A DNA stretch of 64,000 nt from JABSSA01 sp039984715 (lineage in GTDB: Bacteria; Pseudomonadota; Alphaproteobacteria; Rhodobacterales; Rhodobacteraceae), in NCBI GenBank assembly GCA_039984715.1, contig JBDWUA010000016.1:1-64000 (forward strand), in the 5' to 3' direction. The position numbers and the translations under genes are program-made. Numbering within the stretch: the stretch's first letter is position 1; every line of letters begins with the position of its first letter. Below are positions 19,101-28,381 of the stretch, one piece after another. The notes beneath the pieces are model-generated. The model ran no database searches and was not told the DNA's origin. It saw nothing but the letters and a program-made list of their open reading frames with translations.

Positions 19101-19207
19101 GACGCCCCGGGTTTTGCGTTGGCGCCAGCCACAAAACATCCCGCCTTTTCCCACATGTCATAGATGCGCGGTTCGGCTTCGTGTGCGTCGAATTTTCCAA
19201 GTGCCAT
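16148..19207 (-). CDS. valS: Valyl-tRNA synthetase
   Basis: 1019 residues, long but normal for alphaproteobacteria. The class I signature HIGH appears as PNVTGVLHIGHAF near the N-terminus, and KMSKS as KGKKMSKSTGN at about 680. The editing domain lies between them, and the C-terminal coiled-coil arm (about 945-1015) that clamps tRNA-Val is present. It charges tRNA-Val with valine. The 424 bases between it and the divergent rpiA contain a repeated hairpin element. Confidence 0.98.
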   Translation of the reverse strand: MALGKFDAHEAEPRIYDMWEKAGCFVAGANAKPGASTYCIMIPPPNVTGVLHIGHAFNNTLQDILIRWKRMQGFDTLWQPGTDHAGIATQMVVERRLAENQRPSRTELGREAFTSEIWDWKAESGGTIVSQLKRLGASCDWSREAFTMSGAPGAPDDVAKGNFHDAVIKVFVDMYNKGLIYRGKRLVNWDPHFETAISDLEVENVETPGHMWHFKYPLAGGETYTYVEKDEDGNVTLEETRDYISIATTRPETMLGDGAVAVHPSDERYAPIIGKLCEIPVGPKEHRRLIPIITDEYPDKDFGSGAVKITGAHDFNDYQVAKRGGIPMYNLMDTKAAMRADGKPYAEEAAIAQAIANKDQEFDEAMIAAMNMVPEEYRGLDRFEARKRVVADVTAEGLAVIETITSTDEDGNEVSETRPMVENKPIMQPFGDRSKVVIEPLLTDQWFVDTDKIVGPALDAVKDGTVKIMPESGEKVYYHWLENIEPWCISRQLWWGHQIPVWYFPGRNRDGSACPPDGDYDGPLTICASDTDELAAIVRDRFDAKEFIEIPSDFTLANNNPMDAFLVNSLLGTDETYQHMVAYRDPDVLDTWFSSGLWPIGTLGWPEDTDALKKYFPTSTLITGQDILFFWVARMMMMQLAVVDEIPFDTVYLHGLVRDAKGKKMSKSTGNVVDPLEVIDEFGADALRFSSAAMAALGGVLKLDMERIKGYRNFGTKLWNATSYGDMKGISDIPHSDTPPAATLPLNRWIKGEIAKTRETVDEALDAFRFNDAANALYGFIWNTFCDWYLEFTKPIFDGDDQAAKAETQATYAWALDQCLILLHPIMPFITEELWDKKERPSMLVHAEWPTYTAADLVDEAADAELGWTIRIIEDTRSARAQMHVPAGAYVPMVVTGFTDRARAAFTANEALIKRMARIETLTEVDAFPKGTVSLGLPGGTFGLPLADVIDVAAEKARLEKTLGKLAKELGGLRGRLKNPKFAESAPAEVVEETKANLAAREEEEAKLNEALARLSELG

Positions 19208-19371
19208 GGTTCATATCCCAATTGCGTTATGGCCCACATACCCAGAGCAAACGAAAAGGAAAAGTACCTTGGGTGTTGTGAAAGCGGTTGAGGTGCGAAA
19301 ACTGACGGTTTTTGGGTTCTTGATATGCCAAGGATGTGGAGCAGTTTGGCGAGAGGCGTTGGGATGGTCTG

Positions 19372-19404
19372 TTTGCACGTTCCGTGCAAAGGCGCCCACC
19401 CACC
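19372..19404. repeat. Dispersed hairpin element, copy 1
   Basis: TTTGCACG (19372-19379), loop TTC, CGTGCAAA (19383-19390), then GGCGCCCACCCACC. The same design occurs at 33897-33926 (TTTGCAC, loop GTT, GTGCAAA, TTCGCCCACCCGCC). The stem, three-base loop and C-rich tail are shared, so these are likely members of a repeat family. Confidence 0.65.
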
Positions 19405-19406
19405 AC

Positions 19407-19436
19407 CCCATCCCAATTTAACCCATCCCAGTTTAA
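19407..19436. repeat. 15-base tandem repeat, two copies
   Basis: CCCATCCCAATTTAA (19407-19421) is followed at once by CCCATCCCAGTTTAA (19422-19436), with one mismatch and a further partial CCCAT. It adjoins the hairpin element and may be part of it or a local slippage product. Confidence 0.7.
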
Positions 19437-19631
19437 CCCATGTCACTTTTGGTTGAGGTGTGTGGTGCAGGCGAACCTGTTGCCATGGGCAGCCTGAGTT
19501 TTCTTTTATGATGTGCAGGTCGCGACACGGGACACATCGCTGTGAACCTATCGATGTAATCTGCGACGTTTTTTGGCTCGCTCATAAACGTTGGACACCC
19601 TATAAGGCGGCGAAGAGCCGAGGAGCTGCAA

Positions 19632-20420
19632 ATGACTGGTGAACTTTCCCCCATCGATAAAGCCAAGTTCGTGGCAGCAAAACGCGCGACCGATTTTGTT
19701 GAAGACGGGATGCGTGTTGGGCTTGGAACAGGGAGCACGGCTGCTTGGCTTGTGCGGTGTTTAGGCGAGATGGTGCGTGAACAAGGATTGAAAATTCAAG
19801 CTGTCCCAACGTCAACGCGTACAGCCATACTGGCGCAGGACGTCGGCATAGATGTGATCAGCCTTGATGAAGCGCAATGGTTGGATGTGACAATTGATGG
19901 CACTGACGAATTTGATGGTGATTTGAATCTGATAAAGGGGGGTGGCGGCGCATTGTTACAAGAAAAGATTGTGGCAACTGCGTCAGATCAGATGATTGTA
20001 ATCGCGGACGCTGGCAAAGAGGTCGAAAACCTTGGGGCGTTCCCGTTGCCAATTGAAGTGATCCCGTTTGGGTGGACAACGACGCGGGCTTTGGTCGAGG
20101 AGACGCTGATCTCGATGGATGTGCTGGGGCGGTCATCAAGTTTGCGTATGAATGGCGATGTGCCGTTTGTGACAGACGAGGGAAATCACATTCTGGACCT
20201 TCATCTCAAACGAATCGGTAACCCACGCCAATTGGCCTTGGTGATGAACCAAATGCCGGGTGTGGTTGAAAATGGTCTTTTTATTGATATTTGTGATAGC
20301 GTCATTGTTGGATATGGTGACGGCCGTGTAGAGACCCGAGACATCAATGAGGGCACGGTAGAAACAGATCGGATCGACTTTTTGGAGACGGACAATTTGT
20401 TTACGGACCTCGCAGACTAG
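19632..20420 (+). CDS. rpiA: Ribose-5-phosphate isomerase A
   Basis: 262 residues, with GAGGAG 8 bases before the ATG. It has the RpiA marks GLGTGSTAAW (phosphate loop), TIDGTDEFDGDLNLIKGGGGALLQEK (catalytic Asp and Lys region) and a conserved Glu in the loop that follows. It interconverts ribose 5-phosphate and ribulose 5-phosphate in the pentose phosphate pathway. It is 11 bases ahead of gor, so NADPH supply and its use in glutathione reduction are co-transcribed. Confidence 0.97.
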   Translation: MTGELSPIDKAKFVAAKRATDFVEDGMRVGLGTGSTAAWLVRCLGEMVREQGLKIQAVPTSTRTAILAQDVGIDVISLDEAQWLDVTIDGTDEFDGDLNLIKGGGGALLQEKIVATASDQMIVIADAGKEVENLGAFPLPIEVIPFGWTTTRALVEETLISMDVLGRSSSLRMNGDVPFVTDEGNHILDLHLKRIGNPRQLALVMNQMPGVVENGLFIDICDSVIVGYGDGRVETRDINEGTVETDRIDFLETDNLFTDLAD

Positions 20421-20431
20421 AAGGCAAACCC

Positions 20432-21793
20432 ATGAGTGAGTACGACTATGACCTCTTCGTTATCGGAGGAGGTTCGGGCGGCGTTCGTGCTGCACGTGTT
20501 GCGGCCGGCGAAGCAAATGCGCGCGTCGCGTTGGCGGAAGATGACAGATATGGCGGTACATGTGTAATCCGTGGCTGTGTTCCGAAAAAACTAATGGTGT
20601 TTGCGTCTGAGTTTTCGCAGATGCCGGGGTTGGGGCGCGAATACGGATGGGATATTCCGGACGGTAATTTCGACTGGCAGGCATTCCGTGGGAAGCTGAA
20701 TGCAGAGCTTGACCGTCTGGAGGGCGTTTATCGCAAGTTGCTGGCCAATTCCGGTGTTGAGACATTTGATGCGCGTGCGTCACTTGTGGATGGGCACACA
20801 ATTTCCTTGTCCACGGGTGAAACGAAAACCGCCAAGACAATCTTGATCGCGACCGGTGGGCGTCCTGTCCGCCCTGATATTCCGAATGCGGACTTGGGAA
20901 TTGTCAGCGATGACATTTTCCATTGGGACACGCTTCCCAAGTCGATATTGATTGTTGGTGGTGGATATATTGCGTGCGAATTTGCGTGCATTTTGAATGG
21001 CTTGGGCGTTGAGGTCACGCAATATTACCGCGGCACTCAAATCCTAAGGGGATTTGATGACGAGGCGCGCGGGATCATTTCCGAGCAAATGGTCGAGCAA
21101 GGTGTGAATTTGCACTTGGGGCGCAACATTGCGGATATGACCAAGGTTGATGGCGGTGTTCATGTGAAGCCTACACAAGGTGATGAACAGGTGTTTGATC
21201 AGGTTTTGTTTGCAACCGGACGTGATCCAAACTCTCGTGATATTGGGCTGGAAGCCGTTGGAGTTGATGTCGGGCGTCGCGGAGAGATTGTTGTAGATGC
21301 TCTGTCGCAAACATCGGTACCATCTGTTTATGCCATCGGGGACGTGACGGATCGAGTTAACCTTACTCCGGTTGCAATTCGCGAAGGTATGGCGTTTGTT
21401 CAGACGGTCTTTCACGACAATCCAACACCTGTTGATCATGATTTGATCCCGTCTGCTGTGTTTACTCAGCCAGAAATGGGGACAGTTGGTCTCAGCGAAG
21501 AAGCTGCGCGCGAGCAAGAAGCGATAGAAGTTTATTCAACGTCCTTCCGCCCGATGCGTACGTCATTTGCCGATAACAATGAGCGTGTTTTGATGAAGCT
21601 GGTTGTCAGTAAAGCAACCCGTAAGGTTTTGGGATGTCATATCGTGGCACCCGGAGCTGGCGAAATGATCCAGCTGGCTGGGGTTGCGATTAAGATGGGG
21701 GCGACTAAAGAAGATTTTGACCGGACGGTTGCAGTGCACCCCACTATGAGCGAAGAGATTGTAACTATGCGCAATCCGGTGCGAACTTCTTGA
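20432..21793 (+). CDS. gor: Glutathione-disulfide reductase
   Basis: 453 residues. FAD site GGGSGGVRAAR is near the N-terminus. The redox pair is Cys44/Cys49 in GGTCVIRGCVPKK, the NADPH domain carries GGGYIACEFA, and the C-terminal VAVHPTMSEE provides the His-Glu dyad. It reduces GSSG with NADPH in the cytoplasm. The VIRGCVPKK form (rather than GTCVNVGCIPKK of lipoamide dehydrogenase) favours glutathione reductase. It is in an operon with rpiA. Confidence 0.95.
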   Translation: MSEYDYDLFVIGGGSGGVRAARVAAGEANARVALAEDDRYGGTCVIRGCVPKKLMVFASEFSQMPGLGREYGWDIPDGNFDWQAFRGKLNAELDRLEGVYRKLLANSGVETFDARASLVDGHTISLSTGETKTAKTILIATGGRPVRPDIPNADLGIVSDDIFHWDTLPKSILIVGGGYIACEFACILNGLGVEVTQYYRGTQILRGFDDEARGIISEQMVEQGVNLHLGRNIADMTKVDGGVHVKPTQGDEQVFDQVLFATGRDPNSRDIGLEAVGVDVGRRGEIVVDALSQTSVPSVYAIGDVTDRVNLTPVAIREGMAFVQTVFHDNPTPVDHDLIPSAVFTQPEMGTVGLSEEAAREQEAIEVYSTSFRPMRTSFADNNERVLMKLVVSKATRKVLGCHIVAPGAGEMIQLAGVAIKMGATKEDFDRTVAVHPTMSEEIVTMRNPVRTS

Positions 21794-21863
21794 TTTTTCG
21801 AGTAAGACGCACAGGTAAGAACGAACGCGAAAGCGCGCGCAACAACGAGAGGAATGAAGTTTA

Positions 21864-23024
21864 ATGGCTGGCAATTCGGGCGGCCCCTGGGGGGGCGGCG
21901 GAAATTCGGGTGGAAACGGTGGCGGACGGGATCCGCAGGATCCAAACAAAGGTGGCCGTCGTCCTAACGAAGAGGGGCCTTCGGTGCCCGAAATCGACGA
22001 GCTGGTCAAAAAAGGTCAGGAACAGCTGCGCGTCCTTATGGGCGGCGGCGGTGGCGGCGGTGGCCGACGCAATGGATCCGGTGGGGGCGTTGGCGGACCA
22101 CAGCTGACGCGCGGTACAATCGGATTGGCTGTTCTGGGTGCGATAGCGCTTTGGATGTTTGCGAGCTTTTATACCGTGCGCCCGGAAGAGAAATCTGTCG
22201 AATTGTTTTTGGGCAAGTTTTCGTCTGTCGGTGAACCCGGTCTGAATTTTGCACCATGGCCTATTGTGACGAAAGAAGTCATCGCGGTCACACGAGAGCA
22301 GACTGAAGAAATCGGTGTTGGCGGTCGTGGCGGAGACGCAGGATTGATGCTGACCCGTGACGAAAACATCGTTGATATTGATTTCCAAGTTGTTTGGAAC
22401 ATTACCGAACCTGACAAATTCCTGTTTAATCTGCGGGATGCACGGCCGACAATCCGCGCTGTGTCAGAATCTGCGATGCGCGAAATTATTGCTCAAAGCG
22501 AATTGGCACCAGTTCTGAACAGAGATCGGGGTGCCATTGCCGACAAACTTTTGGATCTCATCCAGCTGACATTGGATAGCTATGATTCAGGCGTTAACAT
22601 CGTGCGTGTGAACTTTGACAAAGCTGACCCGCCTCAGTCTGTGATTGATGCATTCCGCGATGTTCAGGCAGCTGAACAAGAACGCGACCGTTTGCAAAAC
22701 GTGGCGGATGCCTATGCCAACCGAGTTTTGGCCGAAGCACGTGGTGAAGCGGCGCAAATGCTTGAGCAAGCAGAAGCCTATCGTGCGCAGGTCGTGAACG
22801 AAGCCGAGGGTGAAGCCAGCAGGTTTTCCGCGGTTCTTGGGGAATATGAAAAAGCCCCAGAAGTCACACGCAAACGTTTGTATCTAGAAACTATGGAACA
22901 AGTTCTGGGCCGGGTCGACAAGATCATTCTTGATGACAATGCCGGGGGCGGAGGCCAAGGCGTTGTGCCTTATCTGCCCTTGAATGAACTGCGTCGCGGA
23001 ACCAACACCGGAGGATCGAACTGA
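21864..23024 (+). CDS. hflK: HflK, membrane band-7 subunit of the FtsH-modulating complex
   Basis: 386 residues. The N-terminal 90 residues are Gly-rich and cytoplasmic, with runs of up to eight Gly (GGGGGGGG). One membrane segment (about 91-110) is followed by a periplasmic SPFH/band-7 domain (about 110-270) and a helical region with AEARGEAAQMLEQAEAYRAQ. HflK forms a cage with HflC around FtsH and tunes membrane proteolysis. Its stop overlaps the HflC start by 1 base. Confidence 0.96.
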   Translation: MAGNSGGPWGGGGNSGGNGGGRDPQDPNKGGRRPNEEGPSVPEIDELVKKGQEQLRVLMGGGGGGGGRRNGSGGGVGGPQLTRGTIGLAVLGAIALWMFASFYTVRPEEKSVELFLGKFSSVGEPGLNFAPWPIVTKEVIAVTREQTEEIGVGGRGGDAGLMLTRDENIVDIDFQVVWNITEPDKFLFNLRDARPTIRAVSESAMREIIAQSELAPVLNRDRGAIADKLLDLIQLTLDSYDSGVNIVRVNFDKADPPQSVIDAFRDVQAAEQERDRLQNVADAYANRVLAEARGEAAQMLEQAEAYRAQVVNEAEGEASRFSAVLGEYEKAPEVTRKRLYLETMEQVLGRVDKIILDDNAGGGGQGVVPYLPLNELRRGTNTGGSN

Positions 23025-23905
23025 TGCGTAAAACTGGTTATCTGATCCCCGTTTTTTTCGTGGCTGTCGTGATTTTGCTAAGCTCGGTATTCATTGTCGA
23101 CGAACGTGAAAAAGCGCTGGTCTTGCAATTTGGTCGTGTAGTCGCGGTCAAAGAAGAACCTGGATTGGCATTAAAAATCCCACTTTTCCATGAAGTCGTT
23201 CGCTATGATAAACGGATTCTAAGCAGGGATGTGGATCCAATCGAAGTCACACCGTTGGATGATCGTCGTTTGGTCGTCGATGCCTTTGCGCGGTACCGTA
23301 TCGTTAATGTAGAGCAATTCCGTCAAGCTGTTGGTACCGGTGGCGAAGCAAGTGGCGAAAACCGCTTGGACGGTATTTTGCGGAATGAATTGCGTGAAGT
23401 TTTGGGTTCTGTCAGTTCAAACGACATTCTCAGCTCGGATCGTGCCGCTTTGATGCTGCGTATCCGAAACGGTGCAATTGCCGAAGCCAGAGGTCTTGGC
23501 CTTGAGGTGATTGACGTGCGTTTGAAACGGACGGATCTGCCGGAAGAAAACCTTGATGCGACATTCGAACGGATGCGCGCCGAACGTGAGCGTGAAGCGA
23601 CGGACGAACGCGCACGTGGTAACGAGGCGGCGCAGCGTGTGCGTGCGCAAGCAGATAGAACAGTTGTAGAACTGGTTTCAGATGCGCAACGCCAAGCGGA
23701 AATTGCCCGTGGTGAAGCGGATGCTCAACGGAACGCTATTTTTGCGAAAGCGTTTGGCGAAGATCCTGAGTTCTTTGAATTCTACCGCTCGCTCACTGCG
23801 TATCAACGCGCATTGCAAGGCAATAACTCGACGCTCGTTCTGAGCCCTGATAGCGAATTCTTCAATTACTTGAAGTCGCCGACTGGGGCGACACCGTCTG
23901 AGTGA
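23024..23905 (+). CDS. hflC: HflC, partner of HflK
   Basis: 293 residues. An N-terminal membrane anchor (IPVFFVAVVILLSSVFIV) precedes the band-7 domain, beginning VDEREKALVLQFGRVV, and a helix with ATFERMRAERERE. It is the partner subunit of HflK, with its start in the overlap TGATG. The following DUF2065 gene starts within its stop (TGATG). Tight overlaps show one operon, and the complex normally includes FtsH, whose gene is not in the window. Confidence 0.96.
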   Translation: MRKTGYLIPVFFVAVVILLSSVFIVDEREKALVLQFGRVVAVKEEPGLALKIPLFHEVVRYDKRILSRDVDPIEVTPLDDRRLVVDAFARYRIVNVEQFRQAVGTGGEASGENRLDGILRNELREVLGSVSSNDILSSDRAALMLRIRNGAIAEARGLGLEVIDVRLKRTDLPEENLDATFERMRAEREREATDERARGNEAAQRVRAQADRTVVELVSDAQRQAEIARGEADAQRNAIFAKAFGEDPEFFEFYRSLTAYQRALQGNNSTLVLSPDSEFFNYLKSPTGATPSE

Positions 23906-24126
23906 TGGCTTGGATTATTCTGGCTCTTGGGTTGGTATTGATTGTTGAGGGGCTGGCCTATGCGCTGGCCCCTTCGCTTATTGAAGAGATATTACAGTTA
24001 TTGCGTGACCTCCCTTTGGAAACGCGACGCCTGATGGGGTTGCTGTCAATGGTGATGGGTGTCCTGCTTGCGTGGGGTGGATATGCCCTGATGCAAGCTA
24101 GCAATGGAGGCGCTGCACCTTTCTGA
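23905..24126 (+). CDS. DUF2065 small membrane protein
   Basis: 73 residues from ATG 23905, which overlaps the hflC stop by one base (TGATG). Two hydrophobic segments are seen (LALGLVLIVEGLAYALAP and LLSMVMGVLLAWGGYALM). DUF2065 genes sit after hflC in many proteobacteria. Their function is unknown, and membership of the HflKC complex is inferred from position. Confidence 0.88.
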   Translation: MAWIILALGLVLIVEGLAYALAPSLIEEILQLLRDLPLETRRLMGLLSMVMGVLLAWGGYALMQASNGGAAPF

Positions 24127-24408
24127 TGCATTGAAGGAAAAGCCCAAATGGGTTCCCTCGGAATGCTGTGGCGGGTATGCAGGTCATGATCGAACCCGTT
24201 TTTGAACGTAAAGAGCGTAAAAAACGACGCCTTGAACTCAGCCAATGACGTAGCAAAGTTCACGGTTTGGTAACCATATGTTGAAAGGTTAACAGAACAG
24301 CCCATCTTTTCTGTTGCATGACAACAACCCTACATGCAGCTTGTGTATAACTGCACGAGCAATGTGCAGATCGGCCGAAAGGCCGCAATCGAAGTGAGGA
24401 GGCGAGGA

Positions 24409-25884
24409 ATGCGCCCTAAAGCGGTGGCTCTATCGAGAACGCAAAGTTCTATTACTTATATTCGTGCCCTGATGTTTGGTGCGCTGATTGCAGCATTGAC
24501 GCTGCTCCAAGCGCTGTCAGCATCTGCGCGCCCTGAAAGCCTGTCCCCACTGGTGGACCAAATCAGCGCGTCGGTTGTGAACATTACAACATCGACAGTT
24601 GTTGCAGGTCGCACGGGACCACAAGGGATTGTTCCCGAAGGATCGCCCTTCGAGGATTTTTTCCGGGAATTCCAGGATCGTAACAACAATGAGCAAGGCG
24701 ACCGCCCACGTCGGTCTTCAGCATTGGGATCAGGCTTTGTCATTTCCGAGGACGGGTTTGTTGTCACAAACAACCACGTGATCGAAGGGGCTGATGAAAT
24801 CCTGATCGAATTCTTTGATGGTAAAGAATTGAAAGCAGAAGTCGTCGGCACAGATCCAAATACTGATATCGCTGTGTTGAAAGTCGTGCATGATGAACCT
24901 TTGCCATTTGTTGGCTTTGGCGACAGCAACACGGCCAAGGTCGGCGACTGGGTTATTGCGATGGGAAATCCATTGGGGCAGGGCTTTTCTGTTTCCGCGG
25001 GGATCATATCTGCACGTAACCGCGCGTTAAGCGGGTCTTACGATGATTTCATCCAAACCGATGCGGCAATCAACCGAGGCAACTCGGGTGGCCCTTTGTT
25101 CAATATGGACGGGGAAGTTGTCGGCGTGAACACTGCGATCTTGTCACCCAACGGTGGATCCATCGGCATTGGTTTCTCAATGGCATCAAACGTGGTGACG
25201 CGTGTTGTTGATCAACTGCAAGAATTTGGTGAAACCCGCCGTGGATGGCTGGGTGTTCGTATTCAGGACGTAACGCCTGACATCGCCGAAGCAATCGGTC
25301 TTGAGAAGGAAAGCGGCGCGTTGGTGACTTCGGTGCCCGAAGGTCCTGCCAAGGAAGGCGGCATGCAAGATGGTGATGTCATCCTTAGCTTTGATGGCGT
25401 TGACGTGCCTGATACGCGTGGTCTTGTTCGCCAAGTGGGCAACAGCCCAGTTGGTGCGACTGTCCGGGTTGTTGTTTTCCGCGAAGGCGAGACTGTGACA
25501 CTCAAGATTGTGTTGGGTCGTCGTGAAGAGGCAGAAGGTGCCGTTCCAGCGGCCGCAACTGCTCCGGAAGAACCGCAAGAACCTCAGGAAGTTGAAATCT
25601 TAGGTTTGACTTTGTCTCCTTTGACCGAAGAGCTGCGCGAACAATTGGGCGCGAGCAAAGAGCAAGTTGGATTGGCCGTAACAGATGTAGACGAAATGTC
25701 GGAAGCCTATGAAAAAGGGTTGCGCGCGGGCGATATCATCACAGAAGCTGGTCAACAGCCTGTCGCGTCGATTGCGGAATTTGAAGAGCGTTTGAAGGAC
25801 GTAAAGGAAGCTGGACGCAAGTCTTTGTTGCTTTTGGTGCGTCGTGCAGGCGATCCGCGGTTTGTGGCGCTTGGCCTTCAATAA
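24409..25884 (+). CDS. degP: Do-type periplasmic serine protease (DegP/HtrA family)
   Basis: 491 residues from ATG 24409, chosen for GAGGAGGCGAGGA just ahead; the frame opens from 24334. A signal peptide (about 1-40, ending ALSASA) leads to a trypsin-like domain with His123, Asp153 and Ser226 (GNSGGP). Two PDZ domains follow (about 260-355 and 395-490). It degrades or refolds misfolded envelope proteins. The gap of 282 bases from DUF2065 may contain its own promoter. Confidence 0.95.
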   Translation: MRPKAVALSRTQSSITYIRALMFGALIAALTLLQALSASARPESLSPLVDQISASVVNITTSTVVAGRTGPQGIVPEGSPFEDFFREFQDRNNNEQGDRPRRSSALGSGFVISEDGFVVTNNHVIEGADEILIEFFDGKELKAEVVGTDPNTDIAVLKVVHDEPLPFVGFGDSNTAKVGDWVIAMGNPLGQGFSVSAGIISARNRALSGSYDDFIQTDAAINRGNSGGPLFNMDGEVVGVNTAILSPNGGSIGIGFSMASNVVTRVVDQLQEFGETRRGWLGVRIQDVTPDIAEAIGLEKESGALVTSVPEGPAKEGGMQDGDVILSFDGVDVPDTRGLVRQVGNSPVGATVRVVVFREGETVTLKIVLGRREEAEGAVPAAATAPEEPQEPQEVEILGLTLSPLTEELREQLGASKEQVGLAVTDVDEMSEAYEKGLRAGDIITEAGQQPVASIAEFEERLKDVKEAGRKSLLLLVRRAGDPRFVALGLQ

Positions 25885-25910
25885 GCTAAAGAAACTTTAG
25901 ATTTGGGAAG

Positions 25911-25936
25911 GGGCGCATTTTGAATGCGCCCTTTTT
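25911..25936 (+). terminator. Intrinsic terminator after degP
   Basis: GGGCGCAT (25911-25918), loop TTTGA, ATGCGCCC (25924-25931), then TTTTT. A perfect 8-bp GC-rich stem with a T run, 26 bases after the stop. Confidence 0.95.
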
Positions 25937-26083
25937 CGTGAAAGATGATTGAATCGACACAGGTTTCTGGACATTCCGAGTTCTAAGACCAACAGTGACA
26001 AAGCACGTATTGCGCGACTGGACACTGTCGCTTCAACCGCTAGGTTCTATCCAGAACGTCGCCCAGAAAGTGGATTTCGCCCA

Positions 26084-28381
26084 ATGGAAAAATTTGGAAA
26101 AAGCCAACCCGTCACGCGTGTCGAGGACCAACGGTTCCTGACCGGAGCAGGGCGATATGTTGACGATATTGTCCCAGCGAATGCATTGGTCGCGTTTGTG
26201 TTTCGCAGCCCTGTTGCGCATGCGCAGATCACGAATTTAGACCTCACGGACGCAAAAGCCGCAGATGGAGTTGCCGCAGTTTACAATCTGGCTGATCTTG
26301 AAGCCGCCGGTTTCAATGTGGGTATGGACTTTTTGACTGTTGATAATCGGGACGGAAGCAAAGGCGCCGCACCAGAGCGTCCGATATTGGCCCGTGAACG
26401 GGTGCGTTTTGTGGGCGAAGCCATTGCAGTCGTTGTTGCTGAAACCATGGAACAGGCCCGCGACGCTGCTGAATTGATCGAGCTCGATTATGATGATCTG
26501 CCGGTAAAACTGGACGTCAATTCAGGTGGCGAAACCCTGCATGATGAAGCCCCCGATAATTGCGCGTTTGATTGGGGACTCGGAGACGAAGAGGCGACGA
26601 AGACTGCGTTTGAGGCTGCAGCCCATGTTGTAAGCCTTGAGGTGGACGACAACCGCGTGATCGTCAATTCGATGGAACCGCGTGGCTGTTACGCCGAAAT
26701 GGAGGGTGACCGTCTGCACGTGGCCAACAATGGTCAAGGGGTCTGGGCGATCAAAGATCAGCTGGCCAAAGCCTTGAACATGGACGCAGAGCAGTTGCGG
26801 GTCACTAACCCGGATGTGGGCGGCGGATTTGGCATGAAGGCCATGATGTACCCCGAACCCTTTGTTGTTGCCCACGCAGCCCGGACGCTGGGGCGACCAG
26901 TGCGATGGATGAGCGAACGAACCGAAGCAATGTTATCTGACAATGGTGGTCGGGACCTGATCAGCGTTGCTGAGCTTGCCTTTGATGCCGATCACAAGAT
27001 CACGGCGTATCGCGTCAAGACACGCTGCAATCTTGGCGCTTACAACAGCCAATTCGCACAGCCAATTCAGACACAGTTGTTTAGCCGGGTTTTGATGGGC
27101 GTGTACGATGTACAGACGACATGGTTGCAGGTGGAAGGGTATTTCACCAACACGGCGCAGGTCGATGCCTATCGCGGTGCGGGGCGCCCAGAAGCGATAT
27201 ACGTGCTGGAACGCGTCATGGATCGCGCCGCGCGAGAATTTGGTGTGGATCCGTTAGCCTTGCGCCGCAAGAATTTCATCAAACCAGACCAGTTTCCGTA
27301 CAAAACAGCCACGGACGAAACCTATGATGTTGGCGATTTTGACAAGGTTTTGCGCCGCACAGAAGAAGAATCTGACTTAGCTGGATTCGAAGCGCGCAAA
27401 GCAAAAGACGCCGCCGCCGGACTGCTGCGCGGGATCGGGATATGTTACTATATCGAAAGTATTTTGGGTGATCCTACGGAAACGACACGTGTTGAATTTG
27501 AAGATGACGGAACCGTTTCCATTTTTGTAGGTACTCAATCAAACGGACAAGGTCACGAAACTGTCTATGCTCAATTCCTGAGCGATCAGACAGGCATACC
27601 GGCTGACCTTATTCGCGTCGTACAAGGCGATAGTGACCTTATCAAACAGGGTGGCGGCACTGGTGGGTCTCGATCCGTGACAGTGCAAAACAACGCGACC
27701 TTGTCGACAGTGACAACTATGGTCGAAGCCTTCAGTGCGTTTTTGTCCGAAGAAGAAGGCGTAGAGGCTTCCGCAATTTCATTTGACGATTCACAGTTTC
27801 GAATCGAAGGCTCAAATCTGACGCCAACAATGCTTGAGGTTGCCGAACTGGCACGTGACAAAGGAAATGACGCGCTTTTGGTTCACGAAGCACGCGCAAC
27901 GTTAGATGCGCGCAGTTTTCCCAATGGCTGCCATGTTGCCGAAGTCGTGATCGATCAATCCACAGGGGTGACACTCGTTGATCGTTATACAGTGGTTGAT
28001 GATTTCGGCAATCTAATCAATCCTCTACTGGCCGAAGGTCAGGTGCATGGCGGTGTCGTGCAAGGGATCGGCCAAGCCATCAATGAGCATGTTGTTTTCG
28101 ATGAAACGGGTCAACTGCTCACGGCAAGTTTCATGGACTATGCCTTGCCTCGAGCCGCCGACGTACCCATGATTGAGTTTACGTCTGAACCAGTGCCGTC
28201 AACGGCCAACATCATGGGTATGAAAGGCTGTGGCGAAGCTGGCACCGTCGGAGCGCTTGCTGCGGTCGCGAATGCGGCGCAAGACGCGCTTTGGCCCTTG
28301 GGTGTGCGGCAAGTCGACATGCCATTTACACCTTACAAAGTATGGGAACTGATAAAGGATGCTCAGATCGCCGCTGAATAG
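26084..28381 (+). CDS. Xanthine dehydrogenase-family molybdopterin-binding subunit (form-II CoxL-like), orphan
   Basis: 765 residues from ATG 26084, which gives the standard EKFGKSQPVTRVEDQRFLTG opening; the frame extends to 25949 with no resemblance to the family. The active-site loop is AYRGAGR (362-368), the form-II type, not AYxCSFR of true CO dehydrogenase. The catalytic Glu is Glu718 in MKGCGEAG. No FAD or 2Fe-2S subunit is next to it, unlike the second molybdoenzyme at 55-59 kb. Its 3' end overlaps the DUF2235 gene by 23 bases. The substrate is unknown, and CO oxidation is unlikely. Confidence 0.88.
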   Translation: MEKFGKSQPVTRVEDQRFLTGAGRYVDDIVPANALVAFVFRSPVAHAQITNLDLTDAKAADGVAAVYNLADLEAAGFNVGMDFLTVDNRDGSKGAAPERPILARERVRFVGEAIAVVVAETMEQARDAAELIELDYDDLPVKLDVNSGGETLHDEAPDNCAFDWGLGDEEATKTAFEAAAHVVSLEVDDNRVIVNSMEPRGCYAEMEGDRLHVANNGQGVWAIKDQLAKALNMDAEQLRVTNPDVGGGFGMKAMMYPEPFVVAHAARTLGRPVRWMSERTEAMLSDNGGRDLISVAELAFDADHKITAYRVKTRCNLGAYNSQFAQPIQTQLFSRVLMGVYDVQTTWLQVEGYFTNTAQVDAYRGAGRPEAIYVLERVMDRAAREFGVDPLALRRKNFIKPDQFPYKTATDETYDVGDFDKVLRRTEEESDLAGFEARKAKDAAAGLLRGIGICYYIESILGDPTETTRVEFEDDGTVSIFVGTQSNGQGHETVYAQFLSDQTGIPADLIRVVQGDSDLIKQGGGTGGSRSVTVQNNATLSTVTTMVEAFSAFLSEEEGVEASAISFDDSQFRIEGSNLTPTMLEVAELARDKGNDALLVHEARATLDARSFPNGCHVAEVVIDQSTGVTLVDRYTVVDDFGNLINPLLAEGQVHGGVVQGIGQAINEHVVFDETGQLLTASFMDYALPRAADVPMIEFTSEPVPSTANIMGMKGCGEAGTVGALAAVANAAQDALWPLGVRQVDMPFTPYKVWELIKDAQIAAE

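Larger units (their letters stand above)
19208..19631. other. Intergenic region between valS and rpiA
   Basis: No gene is supported here; short open frames on both strands lack ribosome sites and family resemblance. It holds the hairpin element at 19372 and the 15-base tandem repeat at 19407. A possible minus-10 TATAAG with GAGGAG just before the rpiA start suggests the rpiA promoter is at about 19570-19605. Confidence 0.6.

Noticed and set aside
26084..28381. True carbon monoxide dehydrogenase large subunit
   Set aside because: The active-site loop is AYRGAGR and not AYxCSFR, so CO oxidation is not supported.
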